Below, one piece after another: positions 28,259 to 38,000 of a stretch of DNA of 64,000 bases. The position numbers and the translations under genes were made by a program. This stretch comes from Paenibacillus sp. DMB5 (lineage in GTDB: Bacteria; Bacillota; Bacilli; Paenibacillales; Paenibacillaceae). The stretch lies in the NCBI RefSeq assembly GCF_001517085.1, contig NZ_LRAC01000144.1:1-64000 (forward strand). The letters run 5' to 3'. The notes below the pieces were generated by a model. The model was not told the DNA's origin. It made no database searches and worked only from the letters and a program-made list of their open reading frames with translations. Numbering within the stretch: position 1 is the first letter of the stretch; the number at the start of each line of letters is the position of its first letter.

Positions 28259-28750
28259 ATGAAGCTGAGCTATTTGATCATTGATATGCAGGAAATTCAT
28301 GTGCGGGATTCGGTCGATCAGAAGACGCTGGACCGCAGCTGTGAATATATTAATTATGTCGCGGACATGCTCCGGGAGAAGGGCCAGCTGGTCATTCATA
28401 TTCAGGATATTGAAGGAATAGAGGAGGCTACCAGGGAGCGCTATAATATCATTCCCGAGATTCAGGTGGCGGACAGTGATCTGAAGGTAACCAAGGAGTA
28501 CTCGAACGCATTCTGGAAAACAGAGCTGGAGCAGCTTCTGAACGAACACGGCGTGGAGCTGCTGATTATCTCCGGCTTCTCGGTAGAGCACTGCGTGCAG
28601 TTCACCTACAACGGGGCGAGTGAGCGGGGCTTCCGTCCGGTTTTGCTGCAAAATGGTGTTTTGAGCGCACACAGCGACGTAATCACTGCAGCATACAGGG
28701 ACCGGAATCTGATTTCTTACCCGGTGATTCCGTATTTGATTAGCCAATAA
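28259..28750 (+). CDS. Isochorismatase-like cysteine hydrolase
   Basis: 163 aa of the usual family length. The catalytic triad is visible: aspartate in LIIDMQ (residue 9), lysine in FWKTELEQLL, and cysteine in GFSVEHCVQFT (about residue 112). Members hydrolyse amides or isochorismate; nicotinamidase-like activity is possible, but the substrate is unassigned. ATG 28259 is preferred to TTG 28256 because AAGGAGGG lies 5-6 nt upstream. It is divergent from the riboswitch-kamA unit. Confidence 0.9.
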   Translation: MKLSYLIIDMQEIHVRDSVDQKTLDRSCEYINYVADMLREKGQLVIHIQDIEGIEEATRERYNIIPEIQVADSDLKVTKEYSNAFWKTELEQLLNEHGVELLIISGFSVEHCVQFTYNGASERGFRPVLLQNGVLSAHSDVITAAYRDRNLISYPVIPYLISQ

Positions 28751-28756
28751 AAAGAA

Positions 28757-28807
28757 GACACCCCTTTCCGTAACAGTGATTGCTGCTGCGGGCGCGGGGT
28801 GTTTTAT
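28757..28807. terminator. Rho-independent terminator
   Basis: ACACCCC (28758-28764) pairs with GGGGTGT (28796-28802), followed by TTTATTT. It lies between convergent genes. Confidence 0.75.
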
Positions 28808-28854
28808 TTACCTAAGGAACTATCCGGTAGCTGACCATGCAGCTGTAGTCCTGT

Positions 28855-29955
28855 TCATTTTAGAGCGGTAAAATGGCCGGATGTATCCCATTGGAGAAAC
28901 AGGCCGGAGGGCGCATGGTATAGATCAGGACATAATGTCTGATCAGCGTATTCTATATCCCCGGTATCAGGGTTTAAAACAGAAAGACCAATGTCCGGAC
29001 CCCATAATATAATCTTGTCGTGAACCAGTGCCAGTTGGGCATGTGGATGAACAAAAACCCCCTTTATATCCGAATGCATCCGGTATGCCGGCATCCGCGG
29101 GAAAAATTTCATTTGCTCTCCGGTTCTGACATCAAAGAGAACCAGCATAGGGGAATATTTATCCTTTCCGTAAATCAGCAGTTCCTCATCCTCTTCATCA
29201 TACATATCGGGTGAAATCATCCCCCATACCGCGAATGTATAATCATCTATCCAGGTTACAGGATAGTCCCAGTCCTCCGTAGATTCCCACACGCAATGCA
29301 CTGTCGGCCCATCCTCCGGCTCCCAGCAGTTGGTGCTCCAGGACGGGAGATGCCAGGCGCGGATGCGGCCTACAGGATGCCAGATCCAGCCCGTGTTAAT
29401 GATCCATTCCCCGTCTGGGGACACATGCAGCTTGCCAAAGAAATAATCAAGGTAGTGTTCCGGGGTTGTCTGTTCTTCGCTTTTGTACACTGGTGTCTTA
29501 CGTTCAGTCAGCAGTTCGCCGGATACTACATCGACTATATCCAGACGGTTCCATTCTGAGCCCTTGATAAGGACGGTGCGGTTATTCAGCTCCGCGAAGG
29601 CCAGAGGAAAGGTGCAGGTATTATAATGATAATCATCCCTGGACAGCTTCATTATCTCTTTATGGTTCTGCAGATCATAGAGGGCGGCATACCGGCCGAA
29701 ACGGTTGGAAATAGCAACATATCGTTCATCCTGAGAGAGAACCATTTGCTGCGGATGCGCCAAATTCAATTCGGGAATATCCACCTGTAGCAGTTTGACC
29801 GCAGTCCCTGAATGCAGTTCAAGCCTCCACAGCTCTCCGCAATGGTTCAGCGCCAGCAGGGATACCGTCTGGAGCTCCGTACTCTTTAGTGCGTGTACAG
29901 CGACAATTGTACCGGGATCTGGTACCAGTACGGGGAAGGTAACCTTTTGGAACAT
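28855..29955 (-). CDS. Beta-propeller-like hypothetical protein
   Basis: 366 aa. The sequence has repeating strand patterns with terminal dipeptides like those of WD40/YVTN propellers (LSQDERYVAISNRFGRYAALYDLQNHKEIM, VSPDGEWIINTGWIWHPVGRIRAWHL, LFDVRTGEQMKFF). The start at 29955 is chosen because AGGAGG lies 9 nt upstream; the frame extends 35 codons further without a ribosome site. There is no signal peptide. It is monocistronic with no functional clue from neighbours. Confidence 0.75.
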   Translation of the reverse strand: MFQKVTFPVLVPDPGTIVAVHALKSTELQTVSLLALNHCGELWRLELHSGTAVKLLQVDIPELNLAHPQQMVLSQDERYVAISNRFGRYAALYDLQNHKEIMKLSRDDYHYNTCTFPLAFAELNNRTVLIKGSEWNRLDIVDVVSGELLTERKTPVYKSEEQTTPEHYLDYFFGKLHVSPDGEWIINTGWIWHPVGRIRAWHLPSWSTNCWEPEDGPTVHCVWESTEDWDYPVTWIDDYTFAVWGMISPDMYDEEDEELLIYGKDKYSPMLVLFDVRTGEQMKFFPRMPAYRMHSDIKGVFVHPHAQLALVHDKIILWGPDIGLSVLNPDTGDIEYADQTLCPDLYHAPSGLFLQWDTSGHFTALK

Positions 29956-30113
29956 AGCAGAAAGCCTCCTCAAAAGATCTGTAATCCTCATGGTAATGTT
30001 AATAACCAGTTTACCAGAGGATTTTATTTTCCGGTGCTTAATAATAGAAACTTTTTCCAAATACTCTCGTCCAATACTACAGAAGCTATTCCATTATAGG
30101 GGAGAGTTACATA

Positions 30114-31250
30114 ATGAGAAATTGGAAGCTGGCAGCCGGTATTCTGGCCACGGCCATCGCATTAAGTCCGGGAGCGGCATCTGCGGCTGAAGGCAGCGTG
30201 ATTCAACTGAATTACAAAGAGACTTCCTTGGGGAGCAGCCAGGTAGTTACGGCAGGTACTACGCTTGTTCCGCTGCAGCAGCTGGCACAGACGATGGGTT
30301 ACGCCCTCACCTGGAACCAGGGCACGAAGTCGGCTAAGCTGATCCGCCCCGGCCGTGAAGTTACTATGACAGCCGGTACTGTTAGTGCAGCTGTAAATGG
30401 CACCGCATCAACGCTGACTAAAGTGCCCCGTATCCTCAAAGGGAAAGTCTATGTACCGCTGGTATCTGCAGTCAGTCTGTTGGGCGGCAAAACGGTGTAT
30501 GACAAAGGCACGGGCAGCTTGAACATTGTGGATGAGCTGCGCTACTCCGTTGCTTCGGCTCAAGGCAGAACCTACTGGGTGTCACAAAAGAACGGCGATG
30601 TATTCTATAGTGCCTCGGCTTCCGGCAAGCCTGTGCTGATCGGGGAGTTGCCGTTTGCTGATCTGACCTATACCCACAGCCTTGAGGCTAAGAATGTGGG
30701 CAAGGGTACGGAGCTTTTGCTGCTCACGGATAACCATTATGCCATGTTCAATGATTTCAGCAACAGCTACCAGGTGCTGATCAAAGACGGCAAAGTCATG
30801 AAGCAGATGGACTATCACTATATAACCAAGTCATACATAAAAGCCCCGCTGCTGAAGACAGACCAGCTCTACATGACCGATGGCGGGAGCGTACAGTACA
30901 TTAATGCTGACGGCAGCCTGGGGAAGTTTTTTGATCTGGAAGCTATCACAGGCACAGAAGGAAATTACACCATCGAATATGCTGCGGAAGATATTATGCT
31001 TGTACGCTTAATAACAAATACGCAGCTGTATGCGATTCACACGGCAAGTGGAGCAGGTATCAATCTTAGCGAGCAGCTGATCAGTGCCGGGGACCGTAAA
31101 GAATGGGACCGGGCGGACGGATCGGATGAGTTTTATCTGAAGAAAATGCTGGTGCTGAAGAAGCGGGAGGGCAACGTGATGACCTTCACCTATGCTACGC
31201 TGCCTGACGGAAAAGTGAAGACTGTGACGTACAAGGTGGCTTCGCAATGA
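30114..31250 (+). CDS. Secreted protein with copper amine oxidase N-terminal domain
   Basis: 378 aa. The signal peptide (MRNWKLAAGILATAIALS...ASA) precedes a Cu_amine_oxidN1 domain of stalk type: TTLVPLQQLAQTMGYALTWNQGTKSAKL, then VPLVSAVSLLGGKTVYD. The last 200 residues are beta-rich and propeller-like. These domains are abundant in Paenibacillus surface proteins and have no oxidase activity by themselves. ATG follows AGGGGAGAG. It is followed by a strong terminator. Confidence 0.88.
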   Translation: MRNWKLAAGILATAIALSPGAASAAEGSVIQLNYKETSLGSSQVVTAGTTLVPLQQLAQTMGYALTWNQGTKSAKLIRPGREVTMTAGTVSAAVNGTASTLTKVPRILKGKVYVPLVSAVSLLGGKTVYDKGTGSLNIVDELRYSVASAQGRTYWVSQKNGDVFYSASASGKPVLIGELPFADLTYTHSLEAKNVGKGTELLLLTDNHYAMFNDFSNSYQVLIKDGKVMKQMDYHYITKSYIKAPLLKTDQLYMTDGGSVQYINADGSLGKFFDLEAITGTEGNYTIEYAAEDIMLVRLITNTQLYAIHTASGAGINLSEQLISAGDRKEWDRADGSDEFYLKKMLVLKKREGNVMTFTYATLPDGKVKTVTYKVASQ

Positions 31251-31290
31251 TTCCACGGAGAAGGTTTCCCGGCTGTTAATGCCTATAACA

Positions 31291-31336
31291 AAAAGATGCC
31301 CTGGCAGGCCGGGGAAGGCCTGCCAGGGCATCTTTT
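31291..31336. terminator. Bidirectional terminator
   Basis: AAAAGATGCCCTGGCAGGCC and its complement flank a 6-nt loop, giving a 20-bp stem with A-run and T-run on either side. It serves both convergent genes. Confidence 0.92.
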
Positions 31337-31351
31337 CATATGGAGAAAGGA

Positions 31352-32392
31352 TTATTTCTTCGCCAGCTCCTGCCGTACAATCGGCGCTACCTTGGTGCCG
31401 AGCAGCTCAATTGCGCGCATGACCTCGCGGTGCGGCATCGTGCCGACGTTGACGTGGAGGAAGAAGCGGGTCACACCGAGATTTTTGTGCAGCAGAATAA
31501 TCTTCTCTGCTACATACTCGGAGTCTCCAACATACAGTGCTCCGCGCAGGCTGCGGGCATCGTCATAGGTGGCCCGGTTGTAGCTCTGGCCCCAGCCGCG
31601 TTCACGGCCGATGACATTCATCTGCGCTTGGGTGGAAGGGTAGAACAAGGCCGCTGCCTGTTCAGTGGTTTCGCCGACAAAGCCGTGGGAATGGGTCGCA
31701 ATCTGCAGCTTGTCGGGATTATGTCCGGCCCGCGCCGCTGCTTCCTTATACAGCTTCACCAGCGGAGCGAAGCGTTCCGGCATGCCGCCGATGATGGCAA
31801 ATGCAACCGGAAGGCCGAGCATCCCGGCCCGGATGGCCGACTCGGGATTACCGCCTGTAGCGATCCATACCGGCAGCGGGTCCTGTACCGCACGCGGATA
31901 GACAGGCAGATTGTCAATTGCCGGACGGTGGCCGCCGCGCCAGGTTACCTTCTCGGAGGCCCTGATTTTGAGCAGCAGCTCCAGCTTTTCTTCGAATAAT
32001 TCGTTATAATCGTCAAGGCTATAGCCGAACAGCGGGAAGGATTCAATAAAAGAGCCCCGGCCTGCCATGATCTCTGCCCGTCCGTTCGAAATGCCGTCAA
32101 GTGTGGCGAATTGCTGATAGACCCGTACCGGATCATCCGACGACAGTACGGATACGGCGCTTGTAAGCCGGATGTTCTTGGTCATTGCCGCTGCAGCCGC
32201 CAGGACAACCGCAGGTGCGCTTCCGGCATAGTCGGCGCGGTGATGCTCTCCGATTCCGTACACATCCAGTCCGACCTGATCGGCAAGGACAATTTCCTCT
32301 ACAGCCTCACGCAGTCTTTCAGCATGGCTGATTACCTCACCGGTCACCGGATCGGGTGTCGTTTCCAAAAATGTGCTGATTCCTATTTCCAT
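31352..32392 (-). CDS. LLM class flavin-dependent oxidoreductase
   Basis: 346 aa luciferase-like TIM barrel: MEIGISTFLETTPDP start, DVYGIGEHHRADYAGSAP, IRLTSAVSVLSSDDPVRVYQQFATLDGISNGR, GRGSFIESFPLFGY. This subgroup uses FMNH2 and oxygen. The physiological substrate is not deducible. GGGAGG precedes the ATG. A relative lies at 55650-56738. Confidence 0.93.
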   Translation of the reverse strand: MEIGISTFLETTPDPVTGEVISHAERLREAVEEIVLADQVGLDVYGIGEHHRADYAGSAPAVVLAAAAAMTKNIRLTSAVSVLSSDDPVRVYQQFATLDGISNGRAEIMAGRGSFIESFPLFGYSLDDYNELFEEKLELLLKIRASEKVTWRGGHRPAIDNLPVYPRAVQDPLPVWIATGGNPESAIRAGMLGLPVAFAIIGGMPERFAPLVKLYKEAAARAGHNPDKLQIATHSHGFVGETTEQAAALFYPSTQAQMNVIGRERGWGQSYNRATYDDARSLRGALYVGDSEYVAEKIILLHKNLGVTRFFLHVNVGTMPHREVMRAIELLGTKVAPIVRQELAKK

Positions 32393-32600
32393 CTAAATCC
32401 GCCTCCCTCTTCTCATACAGATATATTACTATACTTTTTAATGTTTCTCAACTTTAGTAAGTGAAAATCAAGGATTTATTCCGCGATACCATGCCGGGCC
32501 GTGTCATGCGCCAATTTGGATAACTTGGACCGTTCAGCCGTTACTGGCCTTCTCTGTGGGACATAGCTTATTGTATTACGGACGAAAGCGGTGATCAGGA

Positions 32601-34087
32601 GTGGGAGAAGAATTAGGGAATACGGCGAGCGGTTTCGCCGCTCTTGCCGAAGGACTGAACACGACTGCAAGCGGGGCGGCAGCTCATGCGAAGGGCTTTG
32701 CTACCCTTGCCAGCGGGGACAGCTCGCATGCAGAGGGCAGCAATACGGTTGCGAGTGCCAGCGCGTCCATGCGGAGGGACATCTTACACAGGCAACGAAT
32801 GATACGGCTCATGCGGAAGGCACTTCCACAACGGCCGGCGGCGTGGCTTCGCATGCTGAAGGATATCTGACCCATGCCCTTGGAGACGGTTCGCATTCCG
32901 AGGGTTCCATGACAATGGCAGCCGGGGCGGAGGCTCATGCGGAAGGCAATGCTACGCAGGCCTGGGGAGACTATTCGCATACGGAAGGCCTCAGCACATC
33001 GACTCAGGCCGGTGGAGCGGGTGCCCATGCCGAAGGGGAGGGGAACTCGGCGGCCGGAAGGGCGTCCCATGCCGAAGGCGGCGGCACTGATCCGCTGGGC
33101 AATCCTGCACCTAACTTTGCCGGCGGGGCCGGTTCCCATGCCGAGGGGGTTGGAACCACTTCGCTGGGCTTTGCCTCCCATGCGGAGGGCGGAACTTTAG
33201 ACATAACGGCTGCGTCAGGGCCGGTGGCGCTGGGCGATTTCTCGCATGCCGAAGGGCAGAGCACGACCGCCAGCGGGACAGCCAGTCATGCGGAGGGCCT
33301 GCAGACTACGGCCAGCGGGCCGTCTGCCCATGCGGAAGGCGTTAGTACACTGGCCAGCGGTTTATACGCTCATGCAGAGGGTGCGAGTACTACGGCCGAC
33401 GGGCAGGCCTCGCATGCCGAAGGCTTTATGACGCAGGCCTTCGGGGCAAATTCACATGCTGAGGGCGAGAACACGACTGTTACGCCGGGCCACCCGGGCT
33501 CGCATATTATGGGCCAGAACGGGTCAACCCGGTTTGCCTACTCCTGGCATCTGGCGGGCGGGCTGGATGTAGGGCCGAGTCTTAACTCGGCGGTAATCGA
33601 AGGGGCTACAGGGAATCTTTATCTGGACGGTACTGTTATTTCCCCGGCTGCAGCTGATTATGCGGAGATGTTCGAGACGTCTGACGGCCAGGCGCTGGAG
33701 CCCGGATATTTTGTCACCTTTGACGGAGCCAGCGAGAAGATCCGCAAAGCGAATGCCGAGGATGACTACATTCTGGGGGTAGTAAGCGGAAGACCTGCCA
33801 TTCTGGCGGATGCCAGCGATTTGCGCTGGCACAAGCTATTCGTGATGGATGAGTGGGACCGGATCCAGTATCAGGAGGTTGAAGTACCGGAGGTCCGGGA
33901 TACAGAGGGCAACGTGGTCCGCGCTGCCTCATCCAAAACCGAACCGGTGCTGAATCCGGAATGGAACGCCGCAGAGGAGTATATTCCGCGGATCGAGCGG
34001 GACGAATGGGTAGCGGTAGGGGTCATCGGCAAGCTGCTTGTCCGTGATGACGCACCTGCGGCCGGGAGGCTACTGCATGCCGAATGA
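32601..34087 (+). CDS. SHAEG-repeat protein with peptidase G2 (IMC) self-cleavage domain (frameshift in assembly)
   Basis: Residues 1-300 consist of about 19 imperfect 14-20 residue repeats ending in SHAEG/AHAEG, resembling left-handed YadA-head/LbR stalks. The C-terminal 170 residues (ADYAEMFE, LEPGYFVTFDGASEKIRKA, YILGVVSGRPAIL, VMDEWDR) are the peptidase G2/intramolecular chaperone domain that trims itself after trimerisation in phage appendages. The frame breaks at about 32766 and is joined by one added base (TASGDSSHAEGSN... to VHAEGHLTQAT). The start is GTG 32601, with a weak GGTGAT site; an in-frame TGA lies just upstream. Surface or spore location is possible but not shown. Confidence 0.8.
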
Positions 34088-34292
34088 TGAAGGCATTGCA
34101 ACGTCAGCTGCCGCGGGATACCGGGTCATGAACCGGACCCGGGATGATCAGGTGCGAATTTTTGTGAGATAAGCCGGAGCCGTGAGCAAGACGGGTGAGA
34201 GGTGCATTCCGGACCATCACACGGTTTATTTCCAAAGGCGTACTCTGTAAAGAGACACACAGGGTTACCTTCAGCGTCCGCTCAACACCAAA

Positions 34293-34332
34293 GCCGGGCA
34301 GCTCCCCGATCCTGTATCGGGAGCTGCCCGGC
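34293..34332 (-). terminator. Terminator hairpin of the small toxin-like gene
   Basis: GCCGGGCAGCTCCC (34293-34306) pairs with GGGAGCTGCCCGGC (34319-34332). On the minus strand it lies 15 nt after the small ORF and is followed by TTTGG. Confidence 0.65.
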
Positions 34333-34346
34333 CTGTTGGCGTGCGG

Positions 34347-34427
34347 CTAGGATTTATCCTTCTTTACGGCAAGCTGTACGATCATAATGACAAGGGCAAG
34401 CAGGGCGATAAGCTGATCTGTACTCAT
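34347..34427 (-). CDS. Holin-like type I toxin candidate, 26 aa
   Basis: A 26-codon minus-strand ORF encodes MSTDQLIALLALVIMIVQLA and ends VKKDKS. It is one hydrophobic helix with a charged tail, the layout of putative holin-like (Hol_Tox) type I toxins of Bacillales. A strong ribosome site (GGAGG, 7-nt spacing) and a terminator hairpin after the stop support expression. Antisense RNA would be expected from the plus strand, but I could not place its promoter. Confidence 0.55.
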   Translation of the reverse strand: MSTDQLIALLALVIMIVQLAVKKDKS

Positions 34428-34583
34428 GGTCCGATCCTCCAATCCGTAGTGCAGGATGGCTCTCGGACCGGCATCTCCCCTCCCCGGAAGCTGCTTTTGT
34501 TTCCCTAATGAAGCATATGAATTGCTGAATACCATTAGTACTTCATTCACTAAATAATTAATGCTGCAAGTTAACGGGAGGCC

Positions 34584-35111
34584 GTGGCCATAAACGCAGG
34601 AACCGGATGGACGGCTGTAGAGGCAAGTACCAAGGCTAGTACCAAGGTAAGTGCCAGTGTAAATACGATCAGAGTTGCCGGAACCCCGCTGGACTTTGAG
34701 ACCGTCAAACCGATAACGATGCGGCGTTTCATGAGGGACTCTTGTTCGGTCTGCAGGCTGACGGTACAGAAGTGTACTATAATACTTCGGGAAAACAGGC
34801 ATTCACACTGCGAAGGGCCGGCAAATGTCTATAACAGCGCCGGTAAAGCCGGCTTCATTAATACCGCTGGTAAGCTGGTTATCGGTTATCAGAAATACAA
34901 CCATGCTTTTCCGTTTCACGAAGGCGTTGCGCTTGTGGGAATTAGCGACCAGACCGGCAGGAAGGCTGACCGTTACGGGTACATCAATACAAGCGGAAAG
35001 CTGCTGACCAAGCTCATCTATACACGGGAATCCTCACCCTTTAACGGCGGTTATGCGGTGGGCGTTACAGATATAGGCACCGGCTACATCCTGAGTAAAT
35101 TCCCCACTTGA
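34584..35111 (+). pseudogene. Remnant of a WG-repeat protein
   Basis: WG/KWG-type repeat fragments occur in different frames: LFGLQADGTEVYYNTSGKQAF around 34745-34795, then VYNSAGKAGFINTAGKLVIGY and YGYINTSGKLLTKLIY in the frame ending 35111. More than one indel and missing repeats separate them, and the N-terminal part has no signal peptide. It is a decayed gene, since a single base does not repair it. Confidence 0.6.
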
Positions 35112-35223
35112 TTATTCCTTATCCGCAGGATAGCATAGAGGGAAATGTCTATGTTTCATGGGATTAATTTCAGTTGGGGAGTGTTGGGGGCATGATCGTC
35201 CTGAGCAGGTTGGAGGCTGGATT

Positions 35224-36513
35224 GTGGTTGTTCTAGCCAGTCTGATTTTTGTGGTTACATTGTTTTTTGTCATTTGGCAGCCTCGCGGCTTGTCCATTGG
35301 CTGGTCAGCCTGCGGGGGCGCGCTGCTGGCGCTGATCGCCGGAGTAGTAAGCTTTACGGATGTGCGGGATGTAACGCTGATTGTGTGGAATGCTACGCTG
35401 GCGTTTGTGGCGATCATTCTGATCTCACTTATTCTGGACAGAATTGGCTTTTTTGAGTGGGCGGCACTGCATATGGCGGCTGCAGCCCGCGGCAACGGGA
35501 CACTGATGTTCATTTACGTCATTTTGCTGGGGGCAGTGGTTTCAGCCTTTTTTGCCAATGACGGGGCTGCGCTGATTCTGACGCCGATTGTGCTTGCGAT
35601 GGTAAGGGCGCTGAATTTTGATGAGAAAAAAGTATTTCCGTTCATTATCGCCAGCGGATTTATCGCCGATACGACCTCGCTGCCGCTGATTGTCAGCAAT
35701 CTGGTCAACATCGTGTCTGCCGATTTCTTCGGCATTACCTTTATGCAATACGCCGGGCGGATGCTGCTGCCTACCCTGTTCTCCCTGGGGGCCAGCATCG
35801 GGGTGCTGTATTTGTATTTCCGCAAAAGCATACCGGGGTGCTATGACGCCCTCCAGGTCAGAGCGCCGCGTGAAGCGATCAAGGACCACCGGATGTTCCG
35901 GCTGTCCTGGGCGGTGCTGGCGATGCTGCTGGCCGGGTATTTTGTGAGCGAGTTCCTGAGTATTCCGGTTTCGCTGGTTGCCGGTGTGATCGCGCTTCTC
36001 TTCCTGTTGATGGCCAGCCGGAGTCCGGCAATCAAGACCATGGAAGTGGTCAAAGGCGCGCCGTGGGCGATTGTGTTTTTCTCGATCGGTATGTACGTCG
36101 TAGTCTACGGCCTGCGCAATGCCGGACTGACCGATGTGCTGGCCGATATCATCAGCAGGCTGGCAGGGCACGGGCTATTCGCAGCAACGATGGGCATGGG
36201 CTTCCTTGCCGCCGTTATTTCTTCCATTATGAATAACCTGCCGACTGTGCTGATCGGTGCGCTGGCTGTGGATACAGCAAATGCAGCAGGGCTCATCAAG
36301 GAAGCACTTGTATATGCGAATGTCATCGGCTCCGATCTGGGACCGAAGATTACACCGATCGGTTCTCTGGCTACGCTGCTGTGGCTGCATGTCCTGTCCT
36401 CCAAGGGAGTGAAAATTTCCTGGGGCACCTATTTCAAGACAGGGATAGTCCTTACTATACCGACCTTATTCCTTACTCTATTAGGGCTGTATTTGACACT
36501 GAAGCTGTTCTAG
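35224..36513 (+). CDS. arsB: Arsenite efflux permease ArsB family
   Basis: About 429 aa with 11-12 membrane segments. Conserved stretches are FVIWQPRGLSIGW, SAFFANDGAALILTPIVLAMVRAL, ASGFIADTTSLPLIVSNLVNIVSADFFG and SSIMNNLPTVLIGALA. It pumps arsenite or antimonite out of the cell. The frame is open from 35158, but GGAGG at 35212-35216 followed 7 nt later by GTG 35224 gives the typical ArsB N-terminus. No arsR or arsC is adjacent. A terminator follows. Confidence 0.88.
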   Translation: MVVLASLIFVVTLFFVIWQPRGLSIGWSACGGALLALIAGVVSFTDVRDVTLIVWNATLAFVAIILISLILDRIGFFEWAALHMAAAARGNGTLMFIYVILLGAVVSAFFANDGAALILTPIVLAMVRALNFDEKKVFPFIIASGFIADTTSLPLIVSNLVNIVSADFFGITFMQYAGRMLLPTLFSLGASIGVLYLYFRKSIPGCYDALQVRAPREAIKDHRMFRLSWAVLAMLLAGYFVSEFLSIPVSLVAGVIALLFLLMASRSPAIKTMEVVKGAPWAIVFFSIGMYVVVYGLRNAGLTDVLADIISRLAGHGLFAATMGMGFLAAVISSIMNNLPTVLIGALAVDTANAAGLIKEALVYANVIGSDLGPKITPIGSLATLLWLHVLSSKGVKISWGTYFKTGIVLTIPTLFLTLLGLYLTLKLF

Positions 36514-36561
36514 CTGCGGCAGCACGCACACGCACGAAAAGCACATCGTATTCACAAACAG

Positions 36562-36594
36562 CGGTCCGGACAGGCTATGTCCGGACCGTTTTTT
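36562..36594. terminator. Rho-independent terminator
   Basis: CGGTCCGGACA (36562-36572) pairs with TGTCCGGACCG (36578-36588), followed by TTTTTT. It ends arsB and faces the convergent oxalate decarboxylase-like gene. Confidence 0.9.
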
Positions 36595-36604
36595 AATATG
36601 AAAT

Positions 36605-37804
36605 TCAACCTTTCTCTGTTTCATGGCCGCACCCCGGATACTTTACAACAGGCCATTTAACCTTGCGCAGGGCATCCATCAGCCCGGCTCCGATGTGCAG
36701 GTTGCTGCTGACCAGCTCATGCGGGGTTAACGCCATCCATTGGTTCAGGGAGACATCGGCGAACCGGTCGCTTTTGAACATTTCCAGAAACCATAGCGTC
36801 TCTGTGCCGGTATTCTGGATGTAATGGCCCATGGCGAACGGCACATAGCCGACATCCCCGGCCCTGTAATTGAAGGTGCGGGCTGCGCCGTTGCCGCCGA
36901 ACACGGTCATCCGGCCCTGGCCGCTCAGATAGTACTGCCACTCGTCATTGTTCGGATGCCAGTGCAGCTCGCGCATTGCGCCGGGCTCAATCTCGACCAG
37001 TGCTGCAGCGATATTCCGTGAGATGGGGAAATTGGAGGAGTCGACAATCCGCACACTGCCGCCCGGTGTTTTCAGAGGAGGCTGGGCCAGCAGCCGGTGC
37101 TTGAAGCTCAGCGGAATTTCGCCGTAAGGAGACTGTATCTTCTGCTGATCAAGCACCCCGGGCACCTGATCCTGGTAGATGTACACCTGTTCCTTTGGAA
37201 TACAGTCAAAGGCAGACTCAGATACCCCGAAGTTAGCCGCCAGCACTTCCTTGGGTGTATGGGCGAACCAGTCAGAAATGGACAAGGTGTTTAGGTCAGA
37301 GAAGCTTCCGTCGTCGAAGACCAGCAGAAATTCACAGCCCTGCCCGAGTCCCTGGATGGAATGGGGGATGCCGGGGGGAAAATACCACAGATCGCCCGGA
37401 CCGACATCGGCGATGAAATTGCGCCCGTTCTGGTCAACGGCGGTAATCCGGGCACTCCCCAGCAGCATATAGGACCATTCCGCCTGCTGATGCCAGTGCA
37501 GCTCCCGGACGCCGCCCGGCGTCAGGCTCATATTAACTCCGGCGAGCGTTGTAGCGGCGGGGAGCTCCCGGACCGTAACCTCCCGCGACCAGCCGCCGTA
37601 ATTAAGCTGCATATGGGCATCCGAAAAAGAAAACTTCAGGTTTGGGATAAGCCCGTTATCGGTGACAGGCGGGACGAACATGTCCGGGTTCTCCCGGTCA
37701 CGCAGCACATCGCGCGGACCGAGATCCACATTGCCGGCACCGTCATTTCTGATGGGCTGGGGGATTGGCGCGTTACCTTTCAAGGGGGATTGTTCAGAAT
37801 TCAT
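36605..37804 (-). CDS. Bicupin oxalate decarboxylase-like protein
   Basis: 399 aa with two cupin domains. Both manganese sites are complete: H103, H105, E109, H148 (ELHWHQQAEW, GIPHSIQG) and H281, H283, E288, H327 (ELHWHPNNDEW, MGHYIQN), with the second-site glutamate in FLEMFK. Oxalate decarboxylase converts oxalate to formate and CO2. The N-terminal lid, SENS in Bacillus OxdC with the proton-donor glutamate, reads SDLN at 169-172, so the donor is shortened to aspartate and shifted reaction specificity is possible. No signal peptide; ATG follows AAGGAG. Confidence 0.9.
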   Translation of the reverse strand: MNSEQSPLKGNAPIPQPIRNDGAGNVDLGPRDVLRDRENPDMFVPPVTDNGLIPNLKFSFSDAHMQLNYGGWSREVTVRELPAATTLAGVNMSLTPGGVRELHWHQQAEWSYMLLGSARITAVDQNGRNFIADVGPGDLWYFPPGIPHSIQGLGQGCEFLLVFDDGSFSDLNTLSISDWFAHTPKEVLAANFGVSESAFDCIPKEQVYIYQDQVPGVLDQQKIQSPYGEIPLSFKHRLLAQPPLKTPGGSVRIVDSSNFPISRNIAAALVEIEPGAMRELHWHPNNDEWQYYLSGQGRMTVFGGNGAARTFNYRAGDVGYVPFAMGHYIQNTGTETLWFLEMFKSDRFADVSLNQWMALTPHELVSSNLHIGAGLMDALRKVKWPVVKYPGCGHETEKG

Positions 37805-38000
37805 AACGGCTCCTTTCCGGATTACAGGGCATAATGTTTACTCTATATGATCTGTGGCTGCCGATTATGATTGTGATTGGCGTCCGGCAGGATGTATGAT
37901 TGGGTGTAAGCAGCGGAATATGGTATATTTCGTTCATATACAAACACAGTGCAGCAGCAGGCAGGCTGCAACAATAGCAGAGAGCAGGTTCAAAAACGAG

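Noticed and set aside
32684..34101. SHAEG DNA repeats considered as a CRISPR-like array
   Set aside because: Repeats vary as protein codons do, spacers are not unique sequences, and the frame is open throughout.
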